Below, piece after piece: positions 52,573 to 62,627 of a stretch of DNA of 64,000 nt (position 1 is the stretch's first letter; every line of letters starts with the position of its first letter). The stretch covers positions 1 to 64,000 of the forward strand of contig CAIPYE010000007.1 of assembly GCA_903869265.1 (NCBI GenBank). Reading direction: 5' to 3'. The position numbers and the translations under genes were made by a program. The notes beneath the pieces are model-generated. The model saw nothing but the letters and a program-made list of their open reading frames with translations. It did no database searches and was not told the DNA's origin. Source of the stretch: an uncultured delta proteobacterium (GTDB lineage: Bacteria > Desulfobacterota > Desulfobulbia > Desulfobulbales > Desulfurivibrionaceae).

Positions 52573-54564
52573 TTACTCGCCACACTCTTCGGCATAGCGG
52601 GCTTCGACCTCTTCAATCCCTGCCTGGGCCTGTTCCCAGTCCGCGTAGCTTCTTTTCAGCTTCCGGCCCAGGGCGGTGTATTCGTTGTTGAGCTCGGCAA
52701 AGCGGTCTTGATCCTGGTAAAGCTCCGGGTCGGCCATGGCCTGTTCCAATTGGGTTTTCCTGCCTTCGAGCTGTTCGATCTCTTGCTCGGAGCGGTCAAC
52801 GATCTTCTTGAGCGGCGCTATTTCGCGGTTTTTTTGCTGGCGAAGGTCCGCCTGAAGCTTTCTGGAGTCCTTACCTTTTTTTGCCTGTTTTTCAGGGGCT
52901 GGGCTGCCTGGTTCGGTTTTGGGTGTGGCCGATTTTTTTGTTGGGGAGCTGGCCGTTTCGGCATGGGTCTTGTGGAGATAATAATCGATATTGCCGTCAA
53001 AAATCGTGCCGTGGCCGCCTTTGATCTCCAGTACCTTGGAGACAAAGGAGTTGGCGAAATAACGGTTGTGGGAAACCACGATGATGGAGCCGTCGTACTG
53101 GCGCATGGCTTCCTGGAGCACCTCCTGGGATTGGATGTCCAGATGGTTGGTGGGTTCGTCCAGAATCAGGAGGTTGGCCGGGGTGGCGATCATCTTGGCC
53201 AGGGCCACCCGGCTTTTTTCTCCGCCGGAGAGCACCCCCACCTTCTTGTCCACGTCATCGCCGCGAAAGAGGAAAGCGCCCAGCAGGGAACGGGTTTGGG
53301 TGACGCTCAGTTCGTTATTCACATGGCTCAGGGTTTCCAGCACTGTGTAGCGGGAGTCAAGCTCCTGGGCCTGATGCTGGCCAAAGTAGGAGATGGTCAC
53401 GTTGTGGCCGAAGCGGATGGCTCCGCTGTCAGGGGGGACGAGGCCGGCCAGGATTTTCACCAGGGTGGATTTGCCTGCGCCGTTGACCCCGAGTACGGCC
53501 AGCTTCTCGCCGCGTTGCAGGGTAAAGGAGAGGTCGCGAAAAACCGGTTGTTCGCCAAACTGTTTGTTCAAGCCTTCGATCTCCAGCACGGTTCTGCCGG
53601 AAGGTGGGGAGGGCGGAAAGCGGAAGGCGATGGTGTTTTCCGCTTCGTCCAGTTCGATCATCTCGATCTTGTCCAGCTGCTTGAGGCGGCTCTGCACCTG
53701 GGTGGCCTTGGTGGCTTTCGAGCGGAACCGGTCAACGAATTTCATGGTTTGCTCGATCATGGCCTGCTGGTTCTCGTAGGCCGCCCGCTTGATGATCATC
53801 CGATTTGCTTTATCCACAAGATATTTCGAGTAATTGCCCTTGTAGACCGTGAGATCGCCCAGGGAGATCTCCCAGGTGACGGTGGTGAGGTTGTCGAGGA
53901 AGGCGCGGTCATGGGAGATCATCACCATGGCCCCCCGATGATTTTTTAAAAACTCCTCAAGCCAGGTCAGCGACTCGATATCCAGATGGTTGGTCGGCTC
54001 GTCCAACAGCAGGAGGTCCGGCTTGGCAAGGAGGATCTTGGCCAGCATCAACCGCATGAGCCAGCCGCCGGAAAATGAAATGCTGGCCTTGTTGAAATCG
54101 CTCGGGGAAAAACCTAAGCCTAAGAGAATCCTTTCGATTTGGGACTCCATGGTGAAGATGTCGGACTGGTCCAGCCGGTGTTGCAGATCTCCCTGGCGGT
54201 GGAGCAGGTCGGCGAAACCGGGGTCTTCCGGCGGCACCTGCCCGAGGGCATGATTAACCTGATCCAGCTCTTTTTGCAGGGCCAGGGCCTCGGCAAAGGC
54301 GGTTTTCGCTTCTTCAAACAGGGTGCGGCCCGGAGGAAAGGCGGTAATTTCCTGGGGAAGATAGCCGATGGAGATGTTTTTGGACCGAGTCAGGACGCCG
54401 TCATCCACATGCTTAACTCCGGCCATGATTTTGAGCAGGGTGGATTTTCCCGCGCCGTTTACCCCGACCAGGCCGATCTTTTCACCGGGATGGACGCGAA
54501 CCGAGACATTTTTAAAGAGGTGTTTGAGTCCGAACTGGATGGAAAGCTGATTGATGGCAAGCAT
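52573..54564 (-). CDS. ABC-F family ATP-binding protein
   Basis: Two ATPase domains (GVNGAGKSTLLKIMAG, GVNGAGKSTLVKILAG), LSGGEKSRVALAKM, C-terminal coiled coil. Confidence 0.94.
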   Translation of the reverse strand: MLAINQLSIQFGLKHLFKNVSVRVHPGEKIGLVGVNGAGKSTLLKIMAGVKHVDDGVLTRSKNISIGYLPQEITAFPPGRTLFEEAKTAFAEALALQKELDQVNHALGQVPPEDPGFADLLHRQGDLQHRLDQSDIFTMESQIERILLGLGFSPSDFNKASISFSGGWLMRLMLAKILLAKPDLLLLDEPTNHLDIESLTWLEEFLKNHRGAMVMISHDRAFLDNLTTVTWEISLGDLTVYKGNYSKYLVDKANRMIIKRAAYENQQAMIEQTMKFVDRFRSKATKATQVQSRLKQLDKIEMIELDEAENTIAFRFPPSPPSGRTVLEIEGLNKQFGEQPVFRDLSFTLQRGEKLAVLGVNGAGKSTLVKILAGLVPPDSGAIRFGHNVTISYFGQHQAQELDSRYTVLETLSHVNNELSVTQTRSLLGAFLFRGDDVDKKVGVLSGGEKSRVALAKMIATPANLLILDEPTNHLDIQSQEVLQEAMRQYDGSIIVVSHNRYFANSFVSKVLEIKGGHGTIFDGNIDYYLHKTHAETASSPTKKSATPKTEPGSPAPEKQAKKGKDSRKLQADLRQQKNREIAPLKKIVDRSEQEIEQLEGRKTQLEQAMADPELYQDQDRFAELNNEYTALGRKLKRSYADWEQAQAGIEEVEARYAEECGE

Positions 54565-54673
54565 GGGTGTACGCTATAGGCTGAGATTGTCAGTTGAGGG
54601 GAAAGAACAATCGCACACCATAGCACATTGTGCCGGGTATTTCTAACAGATGTTGCGCAGCGGCAAAGAATCC

Positions 54674-55789
54674 TCAGATGGCATAGCTGCCACCGGCAAC
54701 GCCGGTGAGTTCACCAAGGTGGGTCGGCAGGACGATCAGAATGGTAGTGCCTTTGCCCTGCTCGCTGGTGATGGTGACAGTACCCATATGCTCGTTGATG
54801 ATCTGCTTGACATAGGGCAACCCCAGGCCGGTGCTCTGCCGGTTGATATGCAGATAGGGGTCGAAGATAACCTCGAGCATTTCCTTGGAGATTCCCGGGC
54901 CATCATCGGTGATTTTGACCTGGCAGCCTGCAGAGGTCATCTCCGTGGCGATGATGATCTGGTTTTGCTTGGTGCAGGCATGCACCGCGTTACGGAGCAG
55001 ATGGGCAATGGCAATCTTGATGAGCGAATTGTTGCCATGGAAAAAAAGAGGGGTCTGGCTGAGGGTGGGAACAAGGCTGACCTCTTTGAGCCGGGCTTCT
55101 TCCTGCAATGACTCCACAGCCTCCGTGACAATGGGGTTGAGATCCAGCGGCGCGAAGATTTTTTTTGCTTCCGGGCGGACAGACTCGAATTTGTTTACCA
55201 AATTTTCAAGCTTGCGGGCCTGGTCAAGAATGTGGATCAGTTTCAACCTCCCCTCTTCTTCGGAGGGATAGGCGTTGAGAAGCCGGCGTACCATGCCGCC
55301 GATGATGGTGATGGGATTGCGCACCTCATGGGCGATGCGCAGGGCCATGGCCGCCCTGGTCCGCTCCGCGATGACCGCTTCGATGTCCTTGTTCAGGCGA
55401 AAAAGATCCTGGCTGTTTTTTTCTATCTTCTCGCGATCCCGCAACATCCGCGTCATTATGGTTTCGATTCGGTTGAAGAAAAGGGTGACTGAGGCGATGA
55501 CAATGAAGGCCATGCTGTTGATTGATCCGCTATACGGGGCCAGGAACTGCCAGAAATTTTCCCGGCCGGACAAGATGAGGAGATGTTTGAGGATGTGTCC
55601 GCTGGAACGTGACAGGGCAAGGGCGAAAACCGCTCCGCAGAACCAGAGGAGAAAAATTGCCATGGGGTTTTCCCGGTCGGCGCGGGCCAGGGCCAAGGCA
55701 TGCTTGAGGCATAGCCCTGAAAGAATGATGAGGGCAACGCCTCCGCCGAAATCAAGGAGCCAGATCGGGAGCATGGAGATGGTGATCAT
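54674..55789 (-). CDS. Sensor histidine kinase
   Basis: RIAHEVRNPITIIGGMVRRL (H box), LLRNAVHACT (N box), ITDDGPGI, TGLGLPYVKQII. Confidence 0.92.
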   Translation of the reverse strand: MITISMLPIWLLDFGGGVALIILSGLCLKHALALARADRENPMAIFLLWFCGAVFALALSRSSGHILKHLLILSGRENFWQFLAPYSGSINSMAFIVIASVTLFFNRIETIMTRMLRDREKIEKNSQDLFRLNKDIEAVIAERTRAAMALRIAHEVRNPITIIGGMVRRLLNAYPSEEEGRLKLIHILDQARKLENLVNKFESVRPEAKKIFAPLDLNPIVTEAVESLQEEARLKEVSLVPTLSQTPLFFHGNNSLIKIAIAHLLRNAVHACTKQNQIIIATEMTSAGCQVKITDDGPGISKEMLEVIFDPYLHINRQSTGLGLPYVKQIINEHMGTVTITSEQGKGTTILIVLPTHLGELTGVAGGSYAI

Positions 55790-56340
55790 GGCCTGTTCTG
55801 CCCAGAAGAAGATGGCGCTGCTTGTCCTTCCCGGAGCAGCTTGAGGCCCCGATAGAAAAGGAACATGGCCGGCACGGCGATGAGATGGTCGAGCCTCAGA
55901 ATATAGTACAAGGCTTCCTTCCAGCCAGTCAGTCGGAGTAGGGGGATATCTGCTCCGGGCGGCAGAAAGAAGGAGTCTTCGTCTATGTGCAGGTCAAGAA
56001 AATGTCCCACCATGGTGGCGGCGCTCCAGAGCATGAGGAGCCAGGTGCCAGCGATGATGTATTGCCAGGCACTGAGGGAAGCGAGGCGGGTCTGCCGCAC
56101 TTTTGCAATAAAAGAGAAAAGAGAGACAATCAGGAAAAAGTGGGCGAGTTGATGGATGTAGAGCCCGGAATAGGCATGGGGCTGAAAGGCCAGGGCGTTA
56201 TCCGGCAGGAGACAGCCCAACAGCAACAGGAATACGGTGTACAATAATGGCGCCAAAAAAACCTCGGATGGTGAATGGTATAAGGGGAAATTCCTGGTTG
56301 AGCGGGTTAAAAAAAATCTCCGTTCAGCACACCATACCAT
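55786..56340 (-). CDS. Multi-pass membrane protein upstream of the histidine kinase
   Basis: Several hydrophobic helices; 4-nt overlap with the kinase gene. Confidence 0.65.
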   Translation of the reverse strand: MVWCAERRFFLTRSTRNFPLYHSPSEVFLAPLLYTVFLLLLGCLLPDNALAFQPHAYSGLYIHQLAHFFLIVSLFSFIAKVRQTRLASLSAWQYIIAGTWLLMLWSAATMVGHFLDLHIDEDSFFLPPGADIPLLRLTGWKEALYYILRLDHLIAVPAMFLFYRGLKLLREGQAAPSSSGQNRP

Positions 56341-56418
56341 GATGCCCGGCCGGGCGGCATGTGAAAAAGCGGTTCATTGGCAAAAATACCCAAAGGCAGG
56401 GGTGCTGTCGGAAAAAAA

Positions 56419-57252
56419 TCAGGAGCGTTCGTTCAACGATGCCGGTTTTTTGGAGAGACCCAGCTCCTGGGAAACCTGGGTGGCGACCTCCTCAATGGAC
56501 TTACCCGCCGTGGAAACAATGGGGATATGGTGGTTGTGAAAGATGGTTTCGGCGGTCTGGAGTTCCTCGCTACAGGTGGAGCGTTTGGCATAATTACTGT
56601 CCGCGTACCGCTTTTCTCGGACACTGTGGAGGACTTCCGGGGTTGTGGTCAGGCCGATGGCGCGTTTTTTGTTCCTGATGATTCCCTCCGGCAGGGTATA
56701 TTCCCGGAGATATTCGGCGGTGAGGGGGAAGTTTGCTGATTTCAACCCCATCTGCGTTGCCAGATACACGCTGACCGGGGTCTTGCCGGAGCGGGAAACC
56801 CCCAGCAGGATGACCTCTGCCTCGTCCAGTTCATGGGTGTTGACCCCGTCGTCATGTTCCAGGCAGTAGTGGATGGCCTCGACCCGCTTGGCCATGGTCA
56901 TGTTATCGATGTGTCGGGAAAAGCCTGGAACGCCCAGGGCCTTTGCCTCAAGACAGCCTTCCAGCCGGGCCATAAAAAATTCAAAGGCGTCAAAAAGTTC
57001 GACCTCCGGAGAATCGAAAACAGCGCGGATATCCTTGGTCATGATGGTGCTGAAAATCAGGGGCCGCCGACCGGTGGATTTTTTCAGGATATAGTCCAGG
57101 ATTTTTTTCGCTTCTTCCCTGTTGAGGACAAAGGGGAATTTTTCTTCGTGAAAATTGATTTCCGGAAACTGGCAGATCAGCGCCTGGCCCAGGTTTGTCG
57201 CCAAAATTCCGGTGCTGTCCGAGATATAGTACACGTCTTTCGATGACCACAT
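56419..57252 (-). CDS. Pyruvate,phosphate dikinase / PEP synthetase regulatory protein
   Basis: VYYISDSTGILATNLGQALICQFPEI, ILLGVSRSGKTPVSVYLATQMGLKSANFPL. Confidence 0.93.
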   Translation of the reverse strand: MWSSKDVYYISDSTGILATNLGQALICQFPEINFHEEKFPFVLNREEAKKILDYILKKSTGRRPLIFSTIMTKDIRAVFDSPEVELFDAFEFFMARLEGCLEAKALGVPGFSRHIDNMTMAKRVEAIHYCLEHDDGVNTHELDEAEVILLGVSRSGKTPVSVYLATQMGLKSANFPLTAEYLREYTLPEGIIRNKKRAIGLTTTPEVLHSVREKRYADSNYAKRSTCSEELQTAETIFHNHHIPIVSTAGKSIEEVATQVSQELGLSKKPASLNERS

Positions 57253-57292
57253 GCTGCGGTGCTCCTTGTTGTCGGGAAGTGAAGTGACGGCC

Positions 57293-58252
57293 TCAGGCCG
57301 ACCTCCCTCCCAAAAATAGGATGAAATCTTCAAATCGTTTCTGCTCGAAGTGGCCGGTCATCTCTTCCTTCATCAGGGTCAGGGCGCTGAGGGGCCGTCG
57401 CGCCCCGGCATATGGGCGGTGAGTTGTCAAGGCGTCGTACACGTCGGCAATCGTGGCGATTTTGGCGTTGTCGGAAATCTGGTCCCCTTTGAGGCCGTGC
57501 GGGTAGCCCTGCCCGTTGATTTTTTCGTGGTGGTGCAGGATCACATCCAGGGTAACTTCGGAGACATGCTTGGCCATGAGCCAGTGGCCCTGACCGGGAT
57601 GTTTTTTGATGATTTCAAATTCCTCGTAGTCAAGTTTCCCCCGTTTGTTCAGGATGCTGTCCACGATCTGGCTTTTTCCCACATCGTGCAGAATGCACCC
57701 CAGGGCAAAATCGTGGAGTGCTGCGTCATCGCCTTTGCTGATCATCAGCCAAAGGCCGACGCCGAATACCGCGACATTCACGCAGTGGGAAAAGGTGTAA
57801 TAGTCGTGGGAGCCCAGACGAAGCAGGTGGCGGATGGATTGGGTGTCCGCCAGGGTAAGATCGATGATGTTGCTGGTTATGCTCTTGGCGCGGGAGATGT
57901 TTTTGCCGCTCCGGGGGTCATCAAACACATCTTGGAGGATGTTTTTTGCGCAGGCATGCACGACCGATGATTTTTGCTCAAGGGTGATGTTCATATTTTT
58001 AATAATGGATCCCAGGGAATCCTCCATGAAATTATCAAACTTTTTGGAGGATTCTTGGGTAATAAAAAGCGGCCCGTGGCTTTTTCTGGCAAGGGTGTCC
58101 TTGATGTCGGCGATTTTGGTGTTGGCCGCAATCAGCAGAATGGGTCTGTTGCTGTTGGGAGGCTTGGTGTAGATGTTGAAGTCTATTTTTCGGTCTTCCG
58201 CGAGGAGATAATCGGAGACAATCCGGATAAACTTTTTGGCTTCGGGGATCAT
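57293..58252 (-). CDS. HD-GYP domain protein
   Basis: ALGCILHDVGKSQI, HHHEKINGQGYPHGLKGDQI, IATIADVYDALTTHRPY. Confidence 0.9.
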   Translation of the reverse strand: MIPEAKKFIRIVSDYLLAEDRKIDFNIYTKPPNSNRPILLIAANTKIADIKDTLARKSHGPLFITQESSKKFDNFMEDSLGSIIKNMNITLEQKSSVVHACAKNILQDVFDDPRSGKNISRAKSITSNIIDLTLADTQSIRHLLRLGSHDYYTFSHCVNVAVFGVGLWLMISKGDDAALHDFALGCILHDVGKSQIVDSILNKRGKLDYEEFEIIKKHPGQGHWLMAKHVSEVTLDVILHHHEKINGQGYPHGLKGDQISDNAKIATIADVYDALTTHRPYAGARRPLSALTLMKEEMTGHFEQKRFEDFILFLGGRSA

Positions 58253-58277
58253 GTTTTCTTCAGGTTCTCCAGATTTT

Positions 58278-59279
58278 TCACGCGGCGCCGAGCAGCCCGG
58301 CGTTTTGTCCGAGATAGGCGGAAAGCTGGGAGAAGCTGCAACCATAGGCCTCAACCGCTTCCTGCTTGCCTTTCACACGGAATGAATATTTTTTGAAAAA
58401 AGTCTCAGGGGTAAGAAGGTGCGTGGCGGCGTCGCAGCCCATCACAATATCCAGATTCTCCTCCATGTTGGTCATGCTTTCCAGGCGAAACGCCACGTTG
58501 ACCACGTCCCCGACTACGGTGTAGTTGTTTTGACCGTCCTGGGCAAGGTTTCCCAGCATGGCCTCGCCGGTATTGAGGGCCGCCCCGATTTGCAAGGGCC
58601 AGGGAAGATCCGGCACTTTCTTGCCGAGATTGCTGGTGAAAACATTGATGGCAATGGCGGTTTTCAGGGCCTGGTGGATGTTTTCCCGAAGATTTGGTCC
58701 TGCCCACAGAGCCATGACCGCGTCGCCGATGAATTTATCGACAATCCCGTCATGTTTGTTCACCAGCTTGCTCACCCGGCCGGTCCAGTGCTGGAGAAGC
58801 TGGGAAACCCACTGGTTCCCCATGGTTTCGGAGAGTTTGGTGAATTCATGGATATCGCAGATCAGGATGGTGATGATCTGTTTCTGGACAAAGGCCACGG
58901 TCATTTCATCGAGGTCCGGTCCGGGCGCCGTTGCTGGCCGGGTTGGGGTGGTGTCCTGGTTGAACAGAAGCCGGGTGCTGCCGATGCCGATGCAGTCGCC
59001 ATCTTGCAGGGTGACGGGGGTGTGGATTTTTCGGCCATTGAGAAAGGTGCCGTTGGAGCTTCCCAGGTCAATGAGGTTGAAGCGGCCATTTTCTTCCCGC
59101 TGGATCATGGCGTGTTTCCGCGACACCCAGGAGTAGGGAAGGGTGATATCGGTGTTGGCCACCCGGCCCAGGGTATAGGTGGTGTTGTCGTCGAGCAGCC
59201 AGCGTTGGTCGTTGCTCTTTTGGGCGTCAGGTGCATCCAAGAGGGCGAGGGTTGCTGCTGTTTCCGGTGGCGTGGTCAT
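58278..59279 (-). CDS. FHA-domain adenylate/guanylate cyclase
   Basis: FHA block (ITLPYSWVSRKHAMIQ, DLGSSNGTFLNGRKI) then class III cyclase block (ILICDIHEFTKLSE, DKFIGDAVMALW, VVGDVVNVAFRLE). Confidence 0.92.
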   Translation of the reverse strand: MTTPPETAATLALLDAPDAQKSNDQRWLLDDNTTYTLGRVANTDITLPYSWVSRKHAMIQREENGRFNLIDLGSSNGTFLNGRKIHTPVTLQDGDCIGIGSTRLLFNQDTTPTRPATAPGPDLDEMTVAFVQKQIITILICDIHEFTKLSETMGNQWVSQLLQHWTGRVSKLVNKHDGIVDKFIGDAVMALWAGPNLRENIHQALKTAIAINVFTSNLGKKVPDLPWPLQIGAALNTGEAMLGNLAQDGQNNYTVVGDVVNVAFRLESMTNMEENLDIVMGCDAATHLLTPETFFKKYSFRVKGKQEAVEAYGCSFSQLSAYLGQNAGLLGAA

Positions 59280-59300
59280 GGTCGTTGGCAAACTTTTCTG

Positions 59301-59525
59301 TTACCCGTGGTTCTGGATGAGGCTGATGATTTCCTCGGGTTCGGCAAAACGACCGGCTGCTTTTTTTGAAAAGACCAGGCGGCCATCGGCCACGATCTCA
59401 TAGATGCCGCCTGAACCGGGTATAAGGTCGACCTCGGCGGCGAATTGTTTTTTAAGTTCGGCTTCCAGCCTGGAAGCCCGTGGCAAATAGTTTCACTGTG
59501 TGCAGTAGGTAATGGTGATCTTCAT
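59301..59525 (-). CDS. SelW/Rdx-family selenoprotein (UGA = Sec at 59493-59495)
   Basis: Minus strand MKITITYCTQ-U-NYLPRASRLEAELKKQFAAEVDLIPGSGGIYEIVADGRLVFSKKAAGRFAEPEEIISLIQNHG; CxxU motif in the Rdx context. Confidence 0.9.
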
Positions 59526-59674
59526 GGCGGGTTTCCGTGTAGAAAATATTTTTTGGATGGGAAAATTGCGTAGCTCGATGTTTCTTTATACCACAAAACC
59601 ATCGCATTTTAACAGGATGGATTGTCCGATAATTTTATTGCGATTGCAAGCGGAGAAATGATCAGGGGGTGTTT

Positions 59675-60904
59675 TCATGGCTTTGCCGGGCGGCCCAGCC
59701 ATTTGAGAATACCTTGGGCGGCAAGGTGCCCGGTGGTGAAAGCGCCTTGCAACAGGTAGCCGCCGGTTGGCGCTTCCCAGTCCAGCATTTCCCCGGCTAC
59801 GAATACCCCCGGCAGTTTACGGAGCATGAGGTCCGCGTTTACTTCCGCAAAGGCGACGCCCCCGGCGGAGGAAATTGCCTCGGCAAGCGGCCTGGTGTTA
59901 ACGACAGGGATGGTGAGATTTTTGATGCACCCGGCAAGAACCGTTGGCTCTTGCAAATCTTCCGGGGAGCAGATCTCGCGGAGCAACGAATAGGCCGGGC
60001 CGGCGAGATGTATGGTCTTGCGCAGAAAATTGGCGAGACTTTCCTTGCCGCGCCGGTGCGCAATTTTATCTTTAAGGCGTTCCAGCGGCAGATCGCGCTT
60101 GAGATCGAGGAGAAGGGGAACCGGGCTGCCTTTTCCCAGCAGGTCACGGATCACACCGCTCAAGGCATAGACTGGCCCTCCTTCCAGGCCATGGGCGGTC
60201 ACCACCACATCGCCGGTGGCTTGCCGGTCATTACAGCGGAGCAGGAGGTTTTTGAGGGGTTTGCCGCTGAAGCGGGTACGGAAATGTTCGGACCACGCCA
60301 CCTCGATCCCGCAGTTTGCCGGGCGGAAGGGCTCAAGATGGACGTCCCTGGCGGCGAGGAGCGCGGCCCAGCTTCCATCGGAGCCGGTTTGGGGCCAGCT
60401 TGCTCCGCCCAAAGCGAGGAGCACGGCTCTGGCAGGAAATTCGCGGAGCGTGCCATCCTCGGGAAGAAAGAGCGGGGCGCCGGTCTTGCTAAACCCCTGC
60501 CAGCGGTGGTGGTAGTGGAAGACAACTCCATGCTTGCCCAAGGTTTCAATCCATATTTTCAGAATATCGTGGGCGCTGGCGTCTTTGGGGAAGACCCGGC
60601 CGCTGGTGCCGACAAAGGTTTCCACCCCGATTCCGCGTAACCAGGCGCGCAGGTCGCCCGGCGAAAAAACGGCAAGAAGTTTTTTGAAAATTTCGGCGTT
60701 GTTCCCGTAGCGGGCGGCAAAAGCCTCGGCTTGCTCCGAATGGGTGAGATTCAGACCGCCCCGCCCGGCAATCAGGAATTTACAGCCAGCCGAACCCTTT
60801 GCCTCGAAGAGATCCACCGACAGGCCTGCTTGGCTTAAGACCGTGGCGGCCATGAGTCCGGCCGGGCCACAACCGACAACCGCCACCCTGGTTTCGTCTT
60901 TCAT
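59675..60904 (-). CDS. HI0933-type NAD(P)/FAD-dependent flavoprotein
   Basis: VAVVGCGPAGLMAATVLSQAGLSVDLFEA, GRGGLNLTHSE, GVFVAGEMLDWEAPTGGYLLQGAFTTG. Confidence 0.93.
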   Translation of the reverse strand: MKDETRVAVVGCGPAGLMAATVLSQAGLSVDLFEAKGSAGCKFLIAGRGGLNLTHSEQAEAFAARYGNNAEIFKKLLAVFSPGDLRAWLRGIGVETFVGTSGRVFPKDASAHDILKIWIETLGKHGVVFHYHHRWQGFSKTGAPLFLPEDGTLREFPARAVLLALGGASWPQTGSDGSWAALLAARDVHLEPFRPANCGIEVAWSEHFRTRFSGKPLKNLLLRCNDRQATGDVVVTAHGLEGGPVYALSGVIRDLLGKGSPVPLLLDLKRDLPLERLKDKIAHRRGKESLANFLRKTIHLAGPAYSLLREICSPEDLQEPTVLAGCIKNLTIPVVNTRPLAEAISSAGGVAFAEVNADLMLRKLPGVFVAGEMLDWEAPTGGYLLQGAFTTGHLAAQGILKWLGRPAKP

Positions 60905-61095
60905 GGGGCAGGTTGTTTTTTTCCTGTTTTGCCGGAGATTTTTTTCTGCTCCAGTTCCTTGATCCGGGCCGTGAGGGCTTCGCTCAAGGCCACCCTGCCT
61001 TCCAGCACGCACCCGGGCCTACCGGGAATGCAGTCCTGTTTGAGCATCAGGCACTTGTCGTCGTTGTAGTCGTAATTTTTGCAAGAAAAGCTCAT
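60901..61095 (-). CDS. Small Cys-rich hypothetical protein
   Basis: MSFSCKNYDYNDDKCLMLKQDCIPGRPGCVLEGRV; overlaps the flavoprotein start by 4 nt. Confidence 0.65.
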   Translation of the reverse strand: MSFSCKNYDYNDDKCLMLKQDCIPGRPGCVLEGRVALSEALTARIKELEQKKISGKTGKKQPAP

Positions 61096-61170
61096 GACGG
61101 GAACCTAATATGGTGTGATGCGTGATTTTCCGGGCGAGTCAGGCTGGTTTGCCGGTAGCCGCGGGAAAGC

Positions 61171-62556
<1,386 letters not shown>

Positions 62557-62627
62557 GTGCAGGCAGCCTTGCAGCGGTGGAATTTAATGGGGAAACTCGG
62601 GAGCGTCCTATGGCGAAAGCATAGGAA

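Noticed and set aside
52486-53949. 487-aa plus-strand ORF
   Set aside because: Antisense to the ABC-F ATPase gene.
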